From positions 15,769,638 through 15,833,637 of the forward strand of contig NC_092314.1 in the NCBI RefSeq assembly GCF_036785885.1: a DNA stretch of 64,000 nucleotides, read 5' to 3'. This document shows positions 1-11,225 of the stretch, piece by piece. The notes beneath the pieces were generated by a model. The model searched no databases. It was not told the origin of the DNA and saw only the letters and a program-made list of their open reading frames with translations. Numbering within the stretch: the first letter of the stretch is position 1; each line of letters starts with the position of its first letter. The DNA is from Coffea arabica (Eukaryota; Streptophyta; Magnoliopsida; Gentianales; Rubiaceae). The position numbers and the translations under genes were made by a program.

Positions 1-190
1 ACTAGTTGGTTAAACTCTTCTCTTCTGACTTATAATTTTTTTTTAATGTTTGAATGATTTGTGGCATGTAAATGTTATATTGAAGGATTTTAGTGTTGTT
101 GATTGGGGTTTGTAATGAGTCTTAGTGAGAACTCGGCAGACGGTCCACCAATCCCTAGGGTATGCCCTAGGGGGAGGTGGGGCGGTATCA
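1..190 (+). repeat. 3' tail of a chromovirus-like LTR, cut by the window edge
   Basis: This stretch matches 945-1130 throughout at a constant offset of 940 bases. Both copies end in a block reading roughly GGGTAYGCCCT, then GGAGGTGGGG, then a CA end. The minus-strand LTR at 20326-23230 ends the same way, so this is probably the end of a Ty3/Gypsy chromovirus-type LTR. The next bases (TATCAGAGC) resemble the primer-binding site for initiator tRNA-Met. The 5' end lies outside the window. Confidence 0.5.
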
Positions 191-844
191 GAGCCCTTAA
201 TGAGCTCAAACCGGGAGAGGATTCTCAGACTGTGGGGAATGGCCTATTAAGTTTGGAATGAATTACTATTGATGGGGGAAATAAAAATGTACGTCAGGTA
301 CGAATCTCAAATGTGGTTGATTTACTCTTGGGACCGGCCGGATTGAGTTGTGAATTATTCTATTTTCAGATTCTTGCACCCGAGTACCAAATATTTTATA
401 ACATTATGATGAAACTGGAAATCATGATTGAATTTAAGGTATATTTTGATGGCAAAGATCAAGGCACAGAGGATTCTAGTATTGGACCTGGAAATTGAAC
501 CGATTGAGAAGATTAGATCAATGAGTGCTGTCATGGACTAGTCCCATAAATGTTTGGCCAGGGTTTCTATAGATAGTGGCTAGGTTTGAAATTTGATGAT
601 TGTCATGAATGTTCAAGGTGCTCGCACTGCAGATCTGTTTAATTTCTCCTATGAATGCGTGGACTTGTTATGTGTTTACTTGCATTTGGTGCGGTCTGAT
701 TTAAACTACATATGTAATTATCTCAGGATATTAGATATGATCACTATCTTTGATGTCATAGGGTACCCAGAGGAAAGGTAAGTGACTTTTATGGTATTCA
801 AGTTTAGAGGAATCTCACTGGACTTTTAACTCACCCTTTTATTT
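191..844 (+). other. Degenerate retroelement DNA between two LTR tails
   Basis: No credible gene is visible; the open frames here are about 60 codons and resemble nothing I recognise. Position between two related LTR tails suggests either the internal remnant of a collapsed element or the body of the second LTR. I cannot tell these apart without an alignment to an intact family member. Confidence 0.3.
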
Positions 845-1130
845 GTTTTCCTTAATAGGGTGTGGGGATGAGAAAGATAAGAATAGTAATAGATTGTAAT
901 AAGGATGTCCTAATCTTGTATTTGGCTAGCACGTATTATAGAATTAGTTGTTTAAACTCTTCTATTTTGGCTTATACTTTTGTTTGAACATTTGGATGAT
1001 TTGTGGGATGTAAATGTTATTTGAAGGATTTTAGTGTTACTGATTGGGGTTTGTAGTGAGTCCTGGCGAGAGTCAGGCAGACGGTCTACTAACCCCTGGG
1101 GTACGCCCTGAGGGAGGTGGGGTCGTCACA
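845..1130 (+). repeat. Second chromovirus-like LTR tail
   Basis: From about 945 this copy repeats the start of the window. It ends GGTGGGGTCGTCACA, a canonical CA terminus and the same end as the minus-strand LTR at 20326. The upstream edge is approximate. A 19-base spacer separates it from the element starting at 1150. Confidence 0.5.
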
Positions 1131-1149
1131 GAGATTTCTTAAATTATCC

Positions 1150-1864
1150 TGATACGAATCCAGAAATACCATTGGACAAGGGTCAAGTTCCTCTAGGACC
1201 CGTGATGCGAGCTCGAACTAAGAAGATCAGAGAGGAACTCCAAGGGCTTGTTCGTGAGGTGCAAAGCCAACAAATTGCTCCCAAAGTCATTAAGGGACTT
1301 GAGCATGAAGGATTAAAGGTTGTCCATGTTGTTCAAGTTAAGGAGGACCATGCTTGAAGGATTCCTAATTTGAGTCTTTGTGTTAGCCATTTAATTAGTT
1401 AGTTTGGAGTCTTGTTTAGTCATTTTAATCAAGCAATAATTCGGCCAGCATTGCAAGCTAAGAGAGTCGATTCTAGGTTCCTAAAATGTAGGTACCTTGT
1501 CATGTTTAGCCTTTTCCATTTCACTTTAGGTCTAGCCTTTTTCCATTGCACTTTAGACCTTCTACTTGTATGGCTATAAATAGCCTACCTAGGGTCATGT
1601 TTTATTCATTCAAAAATGCAATAAAAATTTGAGAGTTTTCTTGGTTTCTCCAAGGCTTCTTGAATATCTTAGAATTTCTCTAAGTGTTCGTGACTTATCA
1701 ATCAAGAATTGCACTAGGTTGTGGCGTCTACTACCATTATACCAATGTTCGTTAACCACGTAATTAGCGGGTTGAGGTCATCCGCTCCAAGCTTGGTATC
1801 CTCTTATCGATCCTGAGTCTAATCTCTTACGGGTTTTGTTACAAGGTTGGCGACGTTCGTATTA
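1150..1864 (+). repeat. 5' LTR of the LARD-like element
   Basis: It starts TGATACGAATCC and ends GTTCGTATTA. TATAAATA at 1575-1582 is a good TATA box and AATAAA at 1620-1625 a possible polyadenylation signal, giving a plausible U3-R-U5 order. From base 1151 the LTR is open for about 69 codons (to 1357), with a basic segment GPVMRARTKKIREELQGLV. That segment resembles the C-terminal tail of plant Ty3/Gypsy polyproteins, suggesting that the autonomous relative's pol frame runs into its 3' LTR. Confidence 0.85.
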
Positions 1865-1866
1865 GT

Positions 1867-1880
1867 TTGTATCAGAGCTA
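1867..1880 (+). other. Primer-binding site (initiator tRNA-Met type)
   Basis: TTGTATCAGAGCTA lies two bases inside the 5' LTR end. It matches the common plant retrotransposon primer-binding site TGGTATCAGAGC except near its first positions. It fixes the plus strand as the sense strand of the element. Confidence 0.65.
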
Positions 1881-3420
1881 GTTAAGAGGTATCACATTAT
1901 ATCCCTTTTATTTTTTTTTCGAGTCAAGTTGTTATAAATTCTGTTTGTGTTTGTTGCCAAAAATTCTGTCTTTGTCTTTTCGAAATTCTGTTTTGTGTGT
2001 TGCATCATTTATCCAGATTTGTCACGTCATAAACTTGCGTTAGTTGTCGTTAATTGCTGTGGTTAGCCTTGTTTTGTCTAGAAATCAAACAAAAAAAAGA
2101 AAGAAAAAATTCCAACCGCAAGGGTTCTTCCTTGTTTCTTATCGTGTTTTGTTCTTGTGTCTTGTGCAATCTGTCCAACAATTTTAATAGCTAATTGCTA
2201 CTGAAATTTGTCCAGATTATAGTTGATTTTGTGTCGTCTTGGGTTGAGAAAACAGCTCACCAAATGTGTCAAAAAAAAAGGAAAAAAAAGTGTCGCATAC
2301 CATTGTTCTTGAGTCAAATTGCTGGAATTTTTTCCCTTGGGACTGTTGAGCCTGTTTTGCTATTGAACCTTGAATTTTTGTGTTGTTTCTTGTAAAACTT
2401 GAATACCAAAAGCATATTTGGGAAGTTCTTGAGCCTCTTGAACAGGTTTCTTGAAGTTCTTGAAACAGATTTGGGGATTCTTGGAAAAAGTCTTGGGTTT
2501 CTTGAAAACAAACTTCAACTTTTCTAGACCAATTGTGAACTTTGATCTAGCTTCAATTTATTGGGACTAAATCTGAGTTCTTGAAAAAATCTTGTAAGAG
2601 CTGCAAAAGAAATACAAAAAAAAAAAGAGAAAAAACAAGGAAAGAAAGATACGGCTCTAGTTTCCTAATTGAGAAACAAGTCTCATTCTTGATCCACTTC
2701 TAATCCTAAAGCTTTTGGGATTGGAGTCAGCCAAGAAACACCAAGGAACCAAATCCAAGTCCCCCTGAAACACCTTAACCCTTCCCACATCAGATCCAAA
2801 CAACCTTTCCAAATCCTTGTTTCCAAAACAACCAAACCAGTTTACTAAAACAGCCACACCAAAGCTTTCCTAATCCAATTTGGATTCTAATTCTAGCTTG
2901 CAAGTTCGTTTCTGGAGGGACTAAAGCTATTTGGAAATTTCCAATTGAGAGGGTAAAGATTGTCTCAATGAGGGAAAAAGGTAGTGTCCAAATTCCAGAA
3001 ATTATTCTAGCTTGTTTCCTAATTCTAAAGCCACAAGACAAAGCGGGGTTAGGTAGAGTTGTTCTTGTTCCTTCTTGAGTCGTTCGCTGTTAGTTCTTTT
3101 AGTTGTTATTTTTATTCCAATTCCAGGTTATTTCCAATATATCTTTGAGTCTTAGAGGTCAATTTTGAGCCAAATTACGTCCAGGTCAGTTGTGTTAAAT
3201 TTGCTACAATCTTACTCGATTCAAAGTTGCTAAGTTGTCAACACCGAAAAGGAACTCTAATTTATTCAAGGGGTAGATCAAGGAGCCTTGAGAATTGACT
3301 TGGTGAGATCATTAGAGAGTTTTAGTGAGTGAAAGCACAAGTATGAGTGCATACATGTGAGGGAGTGTGTGAGGTTAAATTATATCTTTTCAGTACTAGA
3401 TTCACAGCTATCACTCTACC

Positions 3421-3753
3421 ATGTCTAACGAGGGAGAAGGATGCTCCCAAGCTTTGAAATTCAAACTTTTTGCAGATGCAATAAGGGGAAAATTCAAGCA
3501 GATTTTGGATGAAACTTTCGAGCCTCTTCATAAATGCCTTGACCAAATGGTGAATAAGGATGTCAAGAGGAGGAGTTCTACACAATTTCATCCCAACGTC
3601 CAATCTAACTCTTTAAAGTCAGCATATTCAAGGAGGAGGGAGGAGGTTCATTCGAGAACAAAGCATGCAAATACATTATCCATAGATGAAGGAGTTAGTC
3701 GAGTGTGGGAGACATATCAGCAACTCCTCCAAACAAAACTTGAAAAAGAGTGA
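3421..3753 (+). CDS. Hypothetical ORF inside the LARD-like element (110 aa)
   Basis: This is the longest internal frame, starting with ATG in the context ACCATGT. It is a hydrophilic, charged protein rich in Lys, Arg and Glu, with no zinc knuckle, protease or recognisable gag motif and no membrane segment. It could be the remnant of the gag N-terminus of the parent element, or an unrelated frame that stayed open by chance. I do not recognise the product. Confidence 0.3.
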   Translation: MSNEGEGCSQALKFKLFADAIRGKFKQILDETFEPLHKCLDQMVNKDVKRRSSTQFHPNVQSNSLKSAYSRRREEVHSRTKHANTLSIDEGVSRVWETYQQLLQTKLEKE

Positions 3754-4582
3754 GTTGAGTGTGGTGGTGAGAGTGCACTTGAGGTAAATGTTGAGGAAAA
3801 TATCAAAAAGAAAGAGAGAATGAACATTTAAAGGAGTTGATTGCGGAAAATTTCATGCACGATTCTGCCATAGTGGAAAAACAAGAGAGAAAGCCGACAT
3901 CGATTGTACAATCTAAGGATGTGAGGAGAATTTCTTATTATACTAACAATCTTAACCTTGCAATATACAGTACTTTTTTGTTTTGCAACCTCAACCACCA
4001 GACCAAGCCCCTGAGTGATTAAGCAAAGTGCAATCACTTTGATCTTACAATATTCCATACCAAAGTCACTTGTGCAATTCGCGAGTTTCCATGGAGTTTG
4101 TCTCCTAGGAGTTAGATCAAGTTGGTGCTCATTCATGGCATCGGATGATCCCAAAGCTGTTCACATCATTAGAGGATCAAACTATGGAGCTAACCATGTG
4201 CCACGAGTTTACTTATGGAGCGAGGTCTTCAATGGTCACTACAACACCCATGCTCATCTTGCACCTAGTCCACGTGAAGCTCCAACTTCACCAGATTAGT
4301 TTGCATACTTTGCAAGCTTATTCAAGCTTGAGGAGTTCGAATTCATGGGATCTACACCGCATCACTTTAAGGATCCTTACCTCATGGCTACAAGCGATCA
4401 AGTTGAGCATACATTGAAGCTAGTTCGTGAGATTCAAGGTTCAACAAAGGCTACCTTTCAACTTAGCAAGTGGTTTTTTGCAAAACTTGTGGTCATAACA
4501 AAATTGACTCGCCGACATGTAACTCTTCTAGTCATCATTCATGCTTCAATGTGTGGACAAATTGCTTTCAAGAGGAGGGAAA

Positions 4583-5292
4583 TGATACGAATCAAGAAAT
4601 ACCATTGAACAAGGGTCGAGTTCGGACCCGTGACGCGAGCTCGAGCTAAGAAGATCAGAGAGGAACTCCAAGGGCTTGTTCGTGAGGTGCAAAGCCAAGA
4701 AATTGCTCCCAAGGTCATTGAGGGACTTGAGCATGAATGATTGAAGGTTGTCCATGTTGTTCAAGTCAAGGAGGACCACGCTTGAAGGCTTCCTAGTTTG
4801 AGTCTTTGTGTTAGCCGTCTAATTAGTTAGTTTGGAGTCTTGTTTAGTCATTTTAATCAAGCAATAATTCGGCCAGCATTGCAAGCTAAGAGAGCCGATT
4901 CTAGGTTCCTAAAATGTAGGAACCTTGTCATGTTTAGCCTTTTCCGTTTCACTTTAGGTCTAGCATTTTTCCATTACACTTTAGGTCTTCTACTTGTATG
5001 GCTATAAATAGCCTACCTAGGGTCATGTTTTATTCATTCAACAATACAATAAAAATTTGAGAGTTTTCTTGGTTTCTCCAAGGCTTCTTGAATATCTTAG
5101 AATTTCTCTAAGTGTTCGTGACTTATCAATCTAGAATTGCACTAGATTGTGGCATCTACTACCATTATACCAAGGTTCGTTAACCACGTGATTAACGGGT
5201 TGAGGTCATCCACTCCAAGCTTGGTATCCTCTTATCGATCTTGACTCTAATCTCTTACGGGTTTTGTCACAAGGTTGGCGACGTTCGTATCA
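4583..5292 (+). repeat. 3' LTR of the LARD-like element
   Basis: This is a direct copy of 1150-1864, starting TGATACGAATCAAG and ending GTTCGTATCA. TATAAATA recurs at 5003-5010. A purine-rich tract (4570-4582) immediately precedes it. The polyprotein-tail-like frame is interrupted here by a TGA near 4738 and by a short deletion. Numerous point differences from the 5' LTR indicate an insertion that is not recent. Confidence 0.85.
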
Positions 5293-5548
5293 TATCCCTT
5301 TTCATTGGCCTTCTAAATCAAATATGCATCCATGTCTTCTCATTCTGGTTCGCATTAAATTAAGACTTTCATTCGGAGACCTCATATAATTTTTCCTCTA
5401 GTATGAGAATTGTAAATTTAAATTGAAATATGTGTGTGTGTGTGTATATATATATGCTTGCTTGTGCATCTACGATGTATAATCAAGAATGTATATTGAT
5501 ATGTCTGAGCATGTACGACGTATAATCGAGAATGTATGTTGATATGTT

Positions 5549-5615
<67 letters not shown>

Positions 5616-6515
5616 CACACACTTGCTTGTGCATGTATGAGTGCTGATATGTTCACTAAGGGTAATTTCATAATCTTACCTATAGATAGAGCTTTTAATG
5701 AAGTGAGCTGTTCGCGAATGTATTTGTGTTTGGCTAATTCGAGTTCGCAAAAGCTCAATTGCTTAATAAATGAATTGAGTTTGAACATAATATTAGACTC
5801 GTTTAATAATTGAGTCGAATGCACATATATAAAATTATAAAAATGAAAATAAATATAAATACATTTAATATTATTTTATATATATATTATATTTTACTTA
5901 AAAAGTAATTATACATAAATTAGCCTTATTGATTTTTTAAAAATCAATAAATACAATTAAACTTATTTAAATAATATACATTTATTAAAAATATAATTAA
6001 ATCATCTTCAAAATCAAAATCGAACTCCAGTTCGAGCTTGAATTTGACTCATAAAGTTTAATTAGCGAAAACCCTAATATTTATACAAATTCGAACAACA
6101 TTTATAATTTGTTAATATTCGAGATGAATTCCAACCCTGTCTGTATATTATTCGAACAAAGTTTGAACACTAAATATTTGGTTTGATTCGGCTCGTTAAA
6201 AGCTCTACCTACTAAACAAACTTTTTTGGATACCTGAAAACTGAATTACCTAAAAGTTGCACCTCCAAAGTTATAGACAAATAAAACATTGCTTCCAACC
6301 TTTTTCTACATAGTTGGTTTGGAATTTTAAATATTCGGGAACGGATGCTCGAGAGTTTAGAATCACAAAGTTTGTCATCTTTATAATCATTGAACTTTGA
6401 TCCAATAGCTAGGAAGAGAATTTTTGTGTATCATGTTGGGGGTTCAAATCTCTTACATTAATGGGAAGCATATTATTTTTTTCGTCTACTATAGTAGGGG
6501 GAACATAATATTTTT
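5293..6515. other. AT-rich intergenic DNA with microsatellites
   Basis: No gene is visible. A 43-bp unit is tandemly duplicated at about 5466-5551 (copies begin GCATCTACGATG and GCATGTACGACG). It is followed by an uninterrupted AT repeat at 5551-5605 and a short AC repeat at 5606-5621. The rest, to 6515, is AT-rich. It includes TTCGAGCTTGA-like words that also occur in the repeats near 59.9 kb and 62.9 kb. Confidence 0.6.
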
Positions 6516-7618
6516 GGGGTTAATTATAGTTTGCCCCCCTTGAACTTGTCCCTTTATAACAGTTTGCCCTCATGAATTTTAAATATATACACTTTGTCCC
6601 CTTCATTGACTAAGTCAAATGTTAATGATCATTTCTCCATCTAAAATTTTAACAAAATGATGTTAATGCCCTTACGTAATAGTTCTAGAATAATGTTATA
6701 CCTTTAATTGTAATATGAAACATTTTATTGGAAAAATACAAAGTCATATGATTTAAAAAATTCAAAAATGAAAGATGGTATAATACCAAAGAATTGAAAA
6801 TTTGTATTGTGGAGAAAAAAATTTATAATTTCCTAAAACATTTGTACAAGTTTTCCATCGCTTATCTTTCTTCCTTTAAATTGTAAACGGTTAATTTTGA
6901 TAATTTTTATTTACTTTGCACCTTTCACAAGATTTTCATGAGTCAATAAAATGCTATTTAGTAATTTTATACCACATTCATACCTTACTTTGTATTTTGT
7001 TTGCATTCTACATTTTTAAAAAACTAAAAATTCTCTAAATACATTTTCAATAAATTTTTATTTTTAATCATGTTTTTATCTTATAAAACACATTAAAATG
7101 TGTTACAATAAAAAAATATAAGTACATAATTTTCATTCCAAATACACCAATTAATTTTATTTTATTTAAAATAAGTATTGCTATCGCATTGAGATAAATA
7201 CATTGAGTTTTTTAGACTTCTTTTTTGTGAATTATCTAATTTGTTTTAGTGCTAAAAGATCGAAATAAACAAATAGATATTTATTATTTTACAATTATTA
7301 TGTGTGTTTAAGAATTAGTCAAAGATATTTTGGTCATGAAAAATATGACTTCATCTTAACTCCATCATAAAGTTGACCACAAGGGATAAAATGCATGAGT
7401 AAATCTTACATACACTGACAGTGTATACACTATCACGGTTGAGTGCATGACACGTATGCAAAATTTGGATTTCAAATTCAAATCTCAATTACGTATCAAG
7501 TGTATACACTATTGGTGTATAGAAGATTAATCCAAAATGTATATATCTGGAGTTTAGGGTGGCAAAGTGTTACAAGGATCCAAGTTCCCCCGGGAGGGGT
7601 TAAAGTGTAATTAATCCT
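6516..7618. mobile_element. Putative TIR DNA element, about 1.1 kb, non-coding
   Basis: The left end (GGGGTTAATTATAGTTTGCC, continuing into CCCCTTGAACTTG) pairs with the reverse complement of the right end (AGGATTAATTACACTTTAAC, continuing into CCCC and GGAACTTGG). Imperfect terminal inverted repeats extend for about 55 bases. The interior is AT-rich and non-coding, with a smaller palindromic block GTGTATACAC repeated at about 7420 and 7500. T-rich flanks hide any target-site duplication. MULE-type or other long-TIR MITE origin is an inference. Confidence 0.5.
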
Positions 7619-8068
7619 TTTTTTTTTCATCAAAATATCTAGAGAATTCACTAATGCATTTACCTTAGGCCCAAAAAAAAAAATTTCCCTTTCAAATTTT
7701 CCCAACAATTCTCTTTGTTTTCCTTTCAAATTTTCCCAACAATTTATATCAGCTTTTCAAATCTCCCCGTCTCCACGTTGCGTCTCGTATCAAATTAAGA
7801 CCGTGCCTTCAGAGACCTCGTACAATTTCTCTCCTCTCTAAAACCCGGTCCATATTCCAGTCTAACCCACGATCTCCTTGCATTCAAAGTCAATTTCCCG
7901 CTGCCTCTATCCACTGACCAGTCACCACGATCATCACACATTTAAATCTAAGCCACCAGCTTTGATTCAGCCATTGATGAACCACCACAATTCTTCTCTT
8001 TGTCATCATCATTCTTCTTACTTTGCCACGAGAAACTAGACCAATATAAGAGGAGGAGAAGGTAAAAA
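7619..8068 (+). promoter_or_regulatory. Upstream/leader region of the lectin receptor kinase gene
   Basis: This 450-base stretch carries no ORF of its own. A CCTTTCAAATTTTCCCAACAATT block is repeated (about 7688 and 7720). The last 250 bases are pyrimidine-rich, typical of a plant 5' leader, and the start context is AAAAATGC. I see no unambiguous TATA box, so the transcription start is not assigned. Confidence 0.4.
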
Positions 8069-10609
8069 ATGCTGAACCCTTTGCCTTTCTTCTTACTATT
8101 CATCACAGCCAAGAGTTTTTCTACTTTAGCTGCAGCTGATGTTCAACTTGGGTCAACCCTCTCAGCTTCCGATCCCAACTCCAAATGGACTTCTCCAAGC
8201 CAGACCTTCACTTTTACCTTCATTTCTGATCCCTCTGGTGCTAGTTCAGCTCATTTTGCAGCCATAATTTACGATAACAGCCCCAATATTCCTATCTGGA
8301 TTGCTGGTGGTTCTGACCTCGGCGCTGCTGATTCCACCGCCACCCTCCGCCTCCTGTCGAACGGCAATCTGGAGCTTCGCAACGGTTCATACAACTCCCT
8401 TGTCTGGCAGTCGTCCACCTCTAGGCGTGGGGCTGCATCCGCTGCTCTTGACGATTCAGGTAATTTTGCTCTTAGAAACGCCACCAGGTCGGATATTTGG
8501 TCAACTTTTGATAATCCGACCGATACTATTGTTCCGTCTCAGAATTTTACCAGAAATCATGTTTTGCGAAATGGGATTTATTCGTTTCGCTTGAGCAATA
8601 GTACTGGCAACTTAACTCTTATGTGGAATGAGTCCATTTTCTATTACAGTTCTGGGTTGAATTCATCGGCTACGGTCAACTGGACTTCACCAAGTTTAAC
8701 CATTTCACCAATTGGGATAATAACCCTTTCTGATCTGCACCTTTCCGGCCCTTTATCCTCGGCTTATAGTAGTGATTATGCCGACGCAACAATTGTATTA
8801 AGGTTTGTGAAGTTGGATAATGATGGTAATTTGAGAATTTATAGCGTTGGGAAGGGTAGTGGGAGTAGAACTGTTACATGGTCTGCTGTAAGTGATCAAT
8901 GTCGAGTGTTTGGATATTGTGGGAATTTTGGGATATGTGGTTATAATGAGACGGGACCGGTTTGCAGTTGTCCGTCACAGAATTTTGAACCAGTTGATCA
9001 GAGGGATGGTAGGAAAGGGTGTAAGATTAAGGTGAACCTTCAGAATTGTCAGGGATATAGGGCGATGATGCAGTTGGACCATACTGTGTTATTGACCTAT
9101 CCCCCTGAATCAGATACAGATAATACTCAGGTTTTCTCTGCCTGTAAATCAAATTGTCTTCAGTCATATCCTTGTCTTGGATCAACTTCATTGGCTGATG
9201 GGACAGGGTTTTGTTATCAGAAAACTTCAAATTTCATCAGCGGCTACCAGTCGCCTGCACTTCCTAGCACTTCCTTTTTCAAGATATGCGGTCAACCTGA
9301 GCCTAGTCCTCCTGTTTTATCAGCTGACAGTGTTAAAAGGGATGGCTGGAGATTGAAAGCGTGGATAGTTGTGGTTGTGGTCTTGGTTACCATTTTGGGT
9401 TTGATCTTAGTTGAAGGTAGTACGTGGTGGTGGTGCTTTAGGGATAGCCCAAAATTTGGGGGAATGTCAGCTCAGTATGCGCTTCTTGAGTATGCCTCTG
9501 GTGCACCTGTCCAGTTCTCATATAAGGAGCTCCAACGGGCAACAAAAGGGTTTAAAGAAAAGCTTGGTGCAGGAGGATTTGGGGCTGTCTATAAAGGGGT
9601 TCTTGCTAATAGAACTGTTGCTGCAGTGAAACAGCTGGAGGGAATTGAGCAGGGTGAAAAACAGTTCAGAATGGAGGTTGCCACAATAAGCAGCACCCAC
9701 CATTTGAATTTGGTTAGATTGATAGGATTTTGTTCTGAAGGGCGTCACCGACTACTGGTGTATGAGTTCATGAAAAATGGTTCGCTGGATAACTTTCTCT
9801 TCACCACTGAAGAGCATTCAGGAAAGATATTGAGTTGGGAATCTCGTTATAACATTGCACTAGGGACTGCAAGGGGGATTACATATCTTCATGAAGAGTG
9901 TCGAGATTGTATTGTGCACTGTGATATAAAGCCTGAAAACATTCTCTTGGATGAAAATTACAATGCCAAAGTATCAGATTTTGGCCTTGCGAAACTTATT
10001 AATCCCAAGGACCACAGGTATCGAACCTTGACAAGTGTAACGGAAACAAGAGGATATTTGGCTCCTGAGTGGCTTGCTAATCTTCCAATAACTTCAAAAT
10101 CTGATGTATATAGCTTTGGAATGGTATTATTGGAGATAGTAAGTGGAAAAAGGAACTTTGAAGTCTCAGCTGAGACTAACAATAAAAAGTTTTCTTTGTG
10201 GGCTTATGAGGAATTTGATAAGGGCAATACTGAAGCAATTTTTGATAAACAGCTTTCTAAGCATGAGATAGATATAGAGCAAGTGATGAGGGCAATTCAA
10301 GTTAGCTTTTGGTGCATCCAAGAGCAACCAGCTCAGAGGCCTGTAATGGGTAAGGTTGTTCAGATGCTAGAAGGCATTATTGATATTGGTAAACCACCCA
10401 TTCCTAAGGGTGTCACAGAGGGATCTGTCAGTGGGACTAGCATAAACGCTAGTAGTATCAGTGCCTTTTCCACAATTGCAGCTTCAGCTCCAGCTCCCTC
10501 GTCATCTTCGTCAGTTCAAACTCGTGGAATTTTGTCTTCTGTTTCAGCAAGGAATACAGAGAGAGCATCTTCATCACTTCTTCAGTCCGAAGCTAAGTCT
10601 GCATTATGA
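8069..10609 (+). CDS. G-type lectin S-receptor-like serine/threonine-protein kinase (At1g34300-like)
   Basis: This is a single-exon gene of 846 codons. In order, the protein shows a signal peptide (about 1-23), a bulb-type mannose-binding lectin domain (about 25-155), a Cys-rich EGF-like segment (CRVFGYCGNFGICGY, near 278-325), a PAN/apple-like Cys-rich segment (about 327-410), one membrane span (about 431-456) and a cytoplasmic kinase domain from about 483. The kinase has its glycine loop GAGGFG at 500-505, catalytic Lys521 (AAVKQL), HCD at 617-619 in IVHCDIKPENILLD, DFG beginning at D637, and APE at 665-667. The HCD replaces HRD, making it a non-RD kinase, a class often linked to immune-type signalling. 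A Ser/Ala-rich tail follows. All catalytic residues are present and the length is normal for the family, so it looks functional at the plasma membrane. The ligand is unknown. Confidence 0.93.
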   Translation: MLNPLPFFLLFITAKSFSTLAAADVQLGSTLSASDPNSKWTSPSQTFTFTFISDPSGASSAHFAAIIYDNSPNIPIWIAGGSDLGAADSTATLRLLSNGNLELRNGSYNSLVWQSSTSRRGAASAALDDSGNFALRNATRSDIWSTFDNPTDTIVPSQNFTRNHVLRNGIYSFRLSNSTGNLTLMWNESIFYYSSGLNSSATVNWTSPSLTISPIGIITLSDLHLSGPLSSAYSSDYADATIVLRFVKLDNDGNLRIYSVGKGSGSRTVTWSAVSDQCRVFGYCGNFGICGYNETGPVCSCPSQNFEPVDQRDGRKGCKIKVNLQNCQGYRAMMQLDHTVLLTYPPESDTDNTQVFSACKSNCLQSYPCLGSTSLADGTGFCYQKTSNFISGYQSPALPSTSFFKICGQPEPSPPVLSADSVKRDGWRLKAWIVVVVVLVTILGLILVEGSTWWWCFRDSPKFGGMSAQYALLEYASGAPVQFSYKELQRATKGFKEKLGAGGFGAVYKGVLANRTVAAVKQLEGIEQGEKQFRMEVATISSTHHLNLVRLIGFCSEGRHRLLVYEFMKNGSLDNFLFTTEEHSGKILSWESRYNIALGTARGITYLHEECRDCIVHCDIKPENILLDENYNAKVSDFGLAKLINPKDHRYRTLTSVTETRGYLAPEWLANLPITSKSDVYSFGMVLLEIVSGKRNFEVSAETNNKKFSLWAYEEFDKGNTEAIFDKQLSKHEIDIEQVMRAIQVSFWCIQEQPAQRPVMGKVVQMLEGIIDIGKPPIPKGVTEGSVSGTSINASSISAFSTIAASAPAPSSSSSVQTRGILSSVSARNTERASSSLLQSEAKSAL

Positions 10610-11225
10610 TATGATTCACAGTTTGCCAGCAGGGAGTATTTTTCGGATTCACAAAAGTCAGTCTACCAGCAGAAGATTTGGTAATTTTTAATTTGCTATA
10701 GTAAATTATTTGGTAATTGTATCTTGCAATACTTATAGCTAGTGCAACATTGATCACATGTGTATGGCTTCGTAATAGAGTTTAGCTGCTTGTGAAAGTG
10801 TATAATTGTAGTACAGAACATGTGTGAATGATAGTATCTAAAGTTTTAAATGTCAGAATTTACTGCAAGTTTAAGTGTGAAAATTAGACAGCGCTAGCAA
10901 GTTCAAACAAAAATATTAAAACAAGGTTGAGGGTCTTGACATCACTTGGCTATAAATTTGCATTGACCTTCATTTTCAACACACTCTCAAAGCACTTGAA
11001 GTAGACCCAGCACAGAAGATTAGATGAAACCTCTGCAGCCCTTCATTATAATTGTGAGAAAAGAAGAGGGACCTGTAGTCAAATTGCATGAAGCACTCGT
11101 AAGATTGATCATTTAATATTGTGATCCACTTGTTTATGGTTTTTTTTTTCAAGGTCACTCGTAAATATTTGCTTCTGTCTCATAGTAACTGTTTGATCTT
11201 TTCAACCGGTGGATGCCCTGCCTAA
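10610..11225 (+). other. 3' flank of the receptor kinase gene
   Basis: AT-rich sequence following the TGA stop probably includes the 3' UTR. I see no second gene. No single polyadenylation signal stands out. Confidence 0.35.

Larger units (their letters stand above)
1150..5292 (+). mobile_element. Complete non-autonomous LTR retrotransposon (LARD-like), TSD TATCC
   Basis: The element has two direct LTRs of about 715 and 710 bp. They start TGATACGAA and end in the inverse TTCGTATCA (the 5' LTR end has mutated to TTCGTATTA). The host 5-mer TATCC is present at 1145-1149 and again at 5293-5297, a perfect target-site duplication. A TATCAGAGC primer-binding site follows the 5' LTR and a purine tract (AAGAGGAGGGAAA) precedes the 3' LTR, so transcription runs on the plus strand. 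The 2.7-kb interior shows no protease, reverse transcriptase, RNase H or integrase. The element would have needed a related autonomous partner for mobility, as is known for LARD and TRIM elements. Confidence 0.9.

Noticed and set aside
1172..1357. Stand-alone small gene
   Set aside because: The frame lies inside the 5' LTR of the LARD-like element and is duplicated in the 3' LTR, where it is broken.
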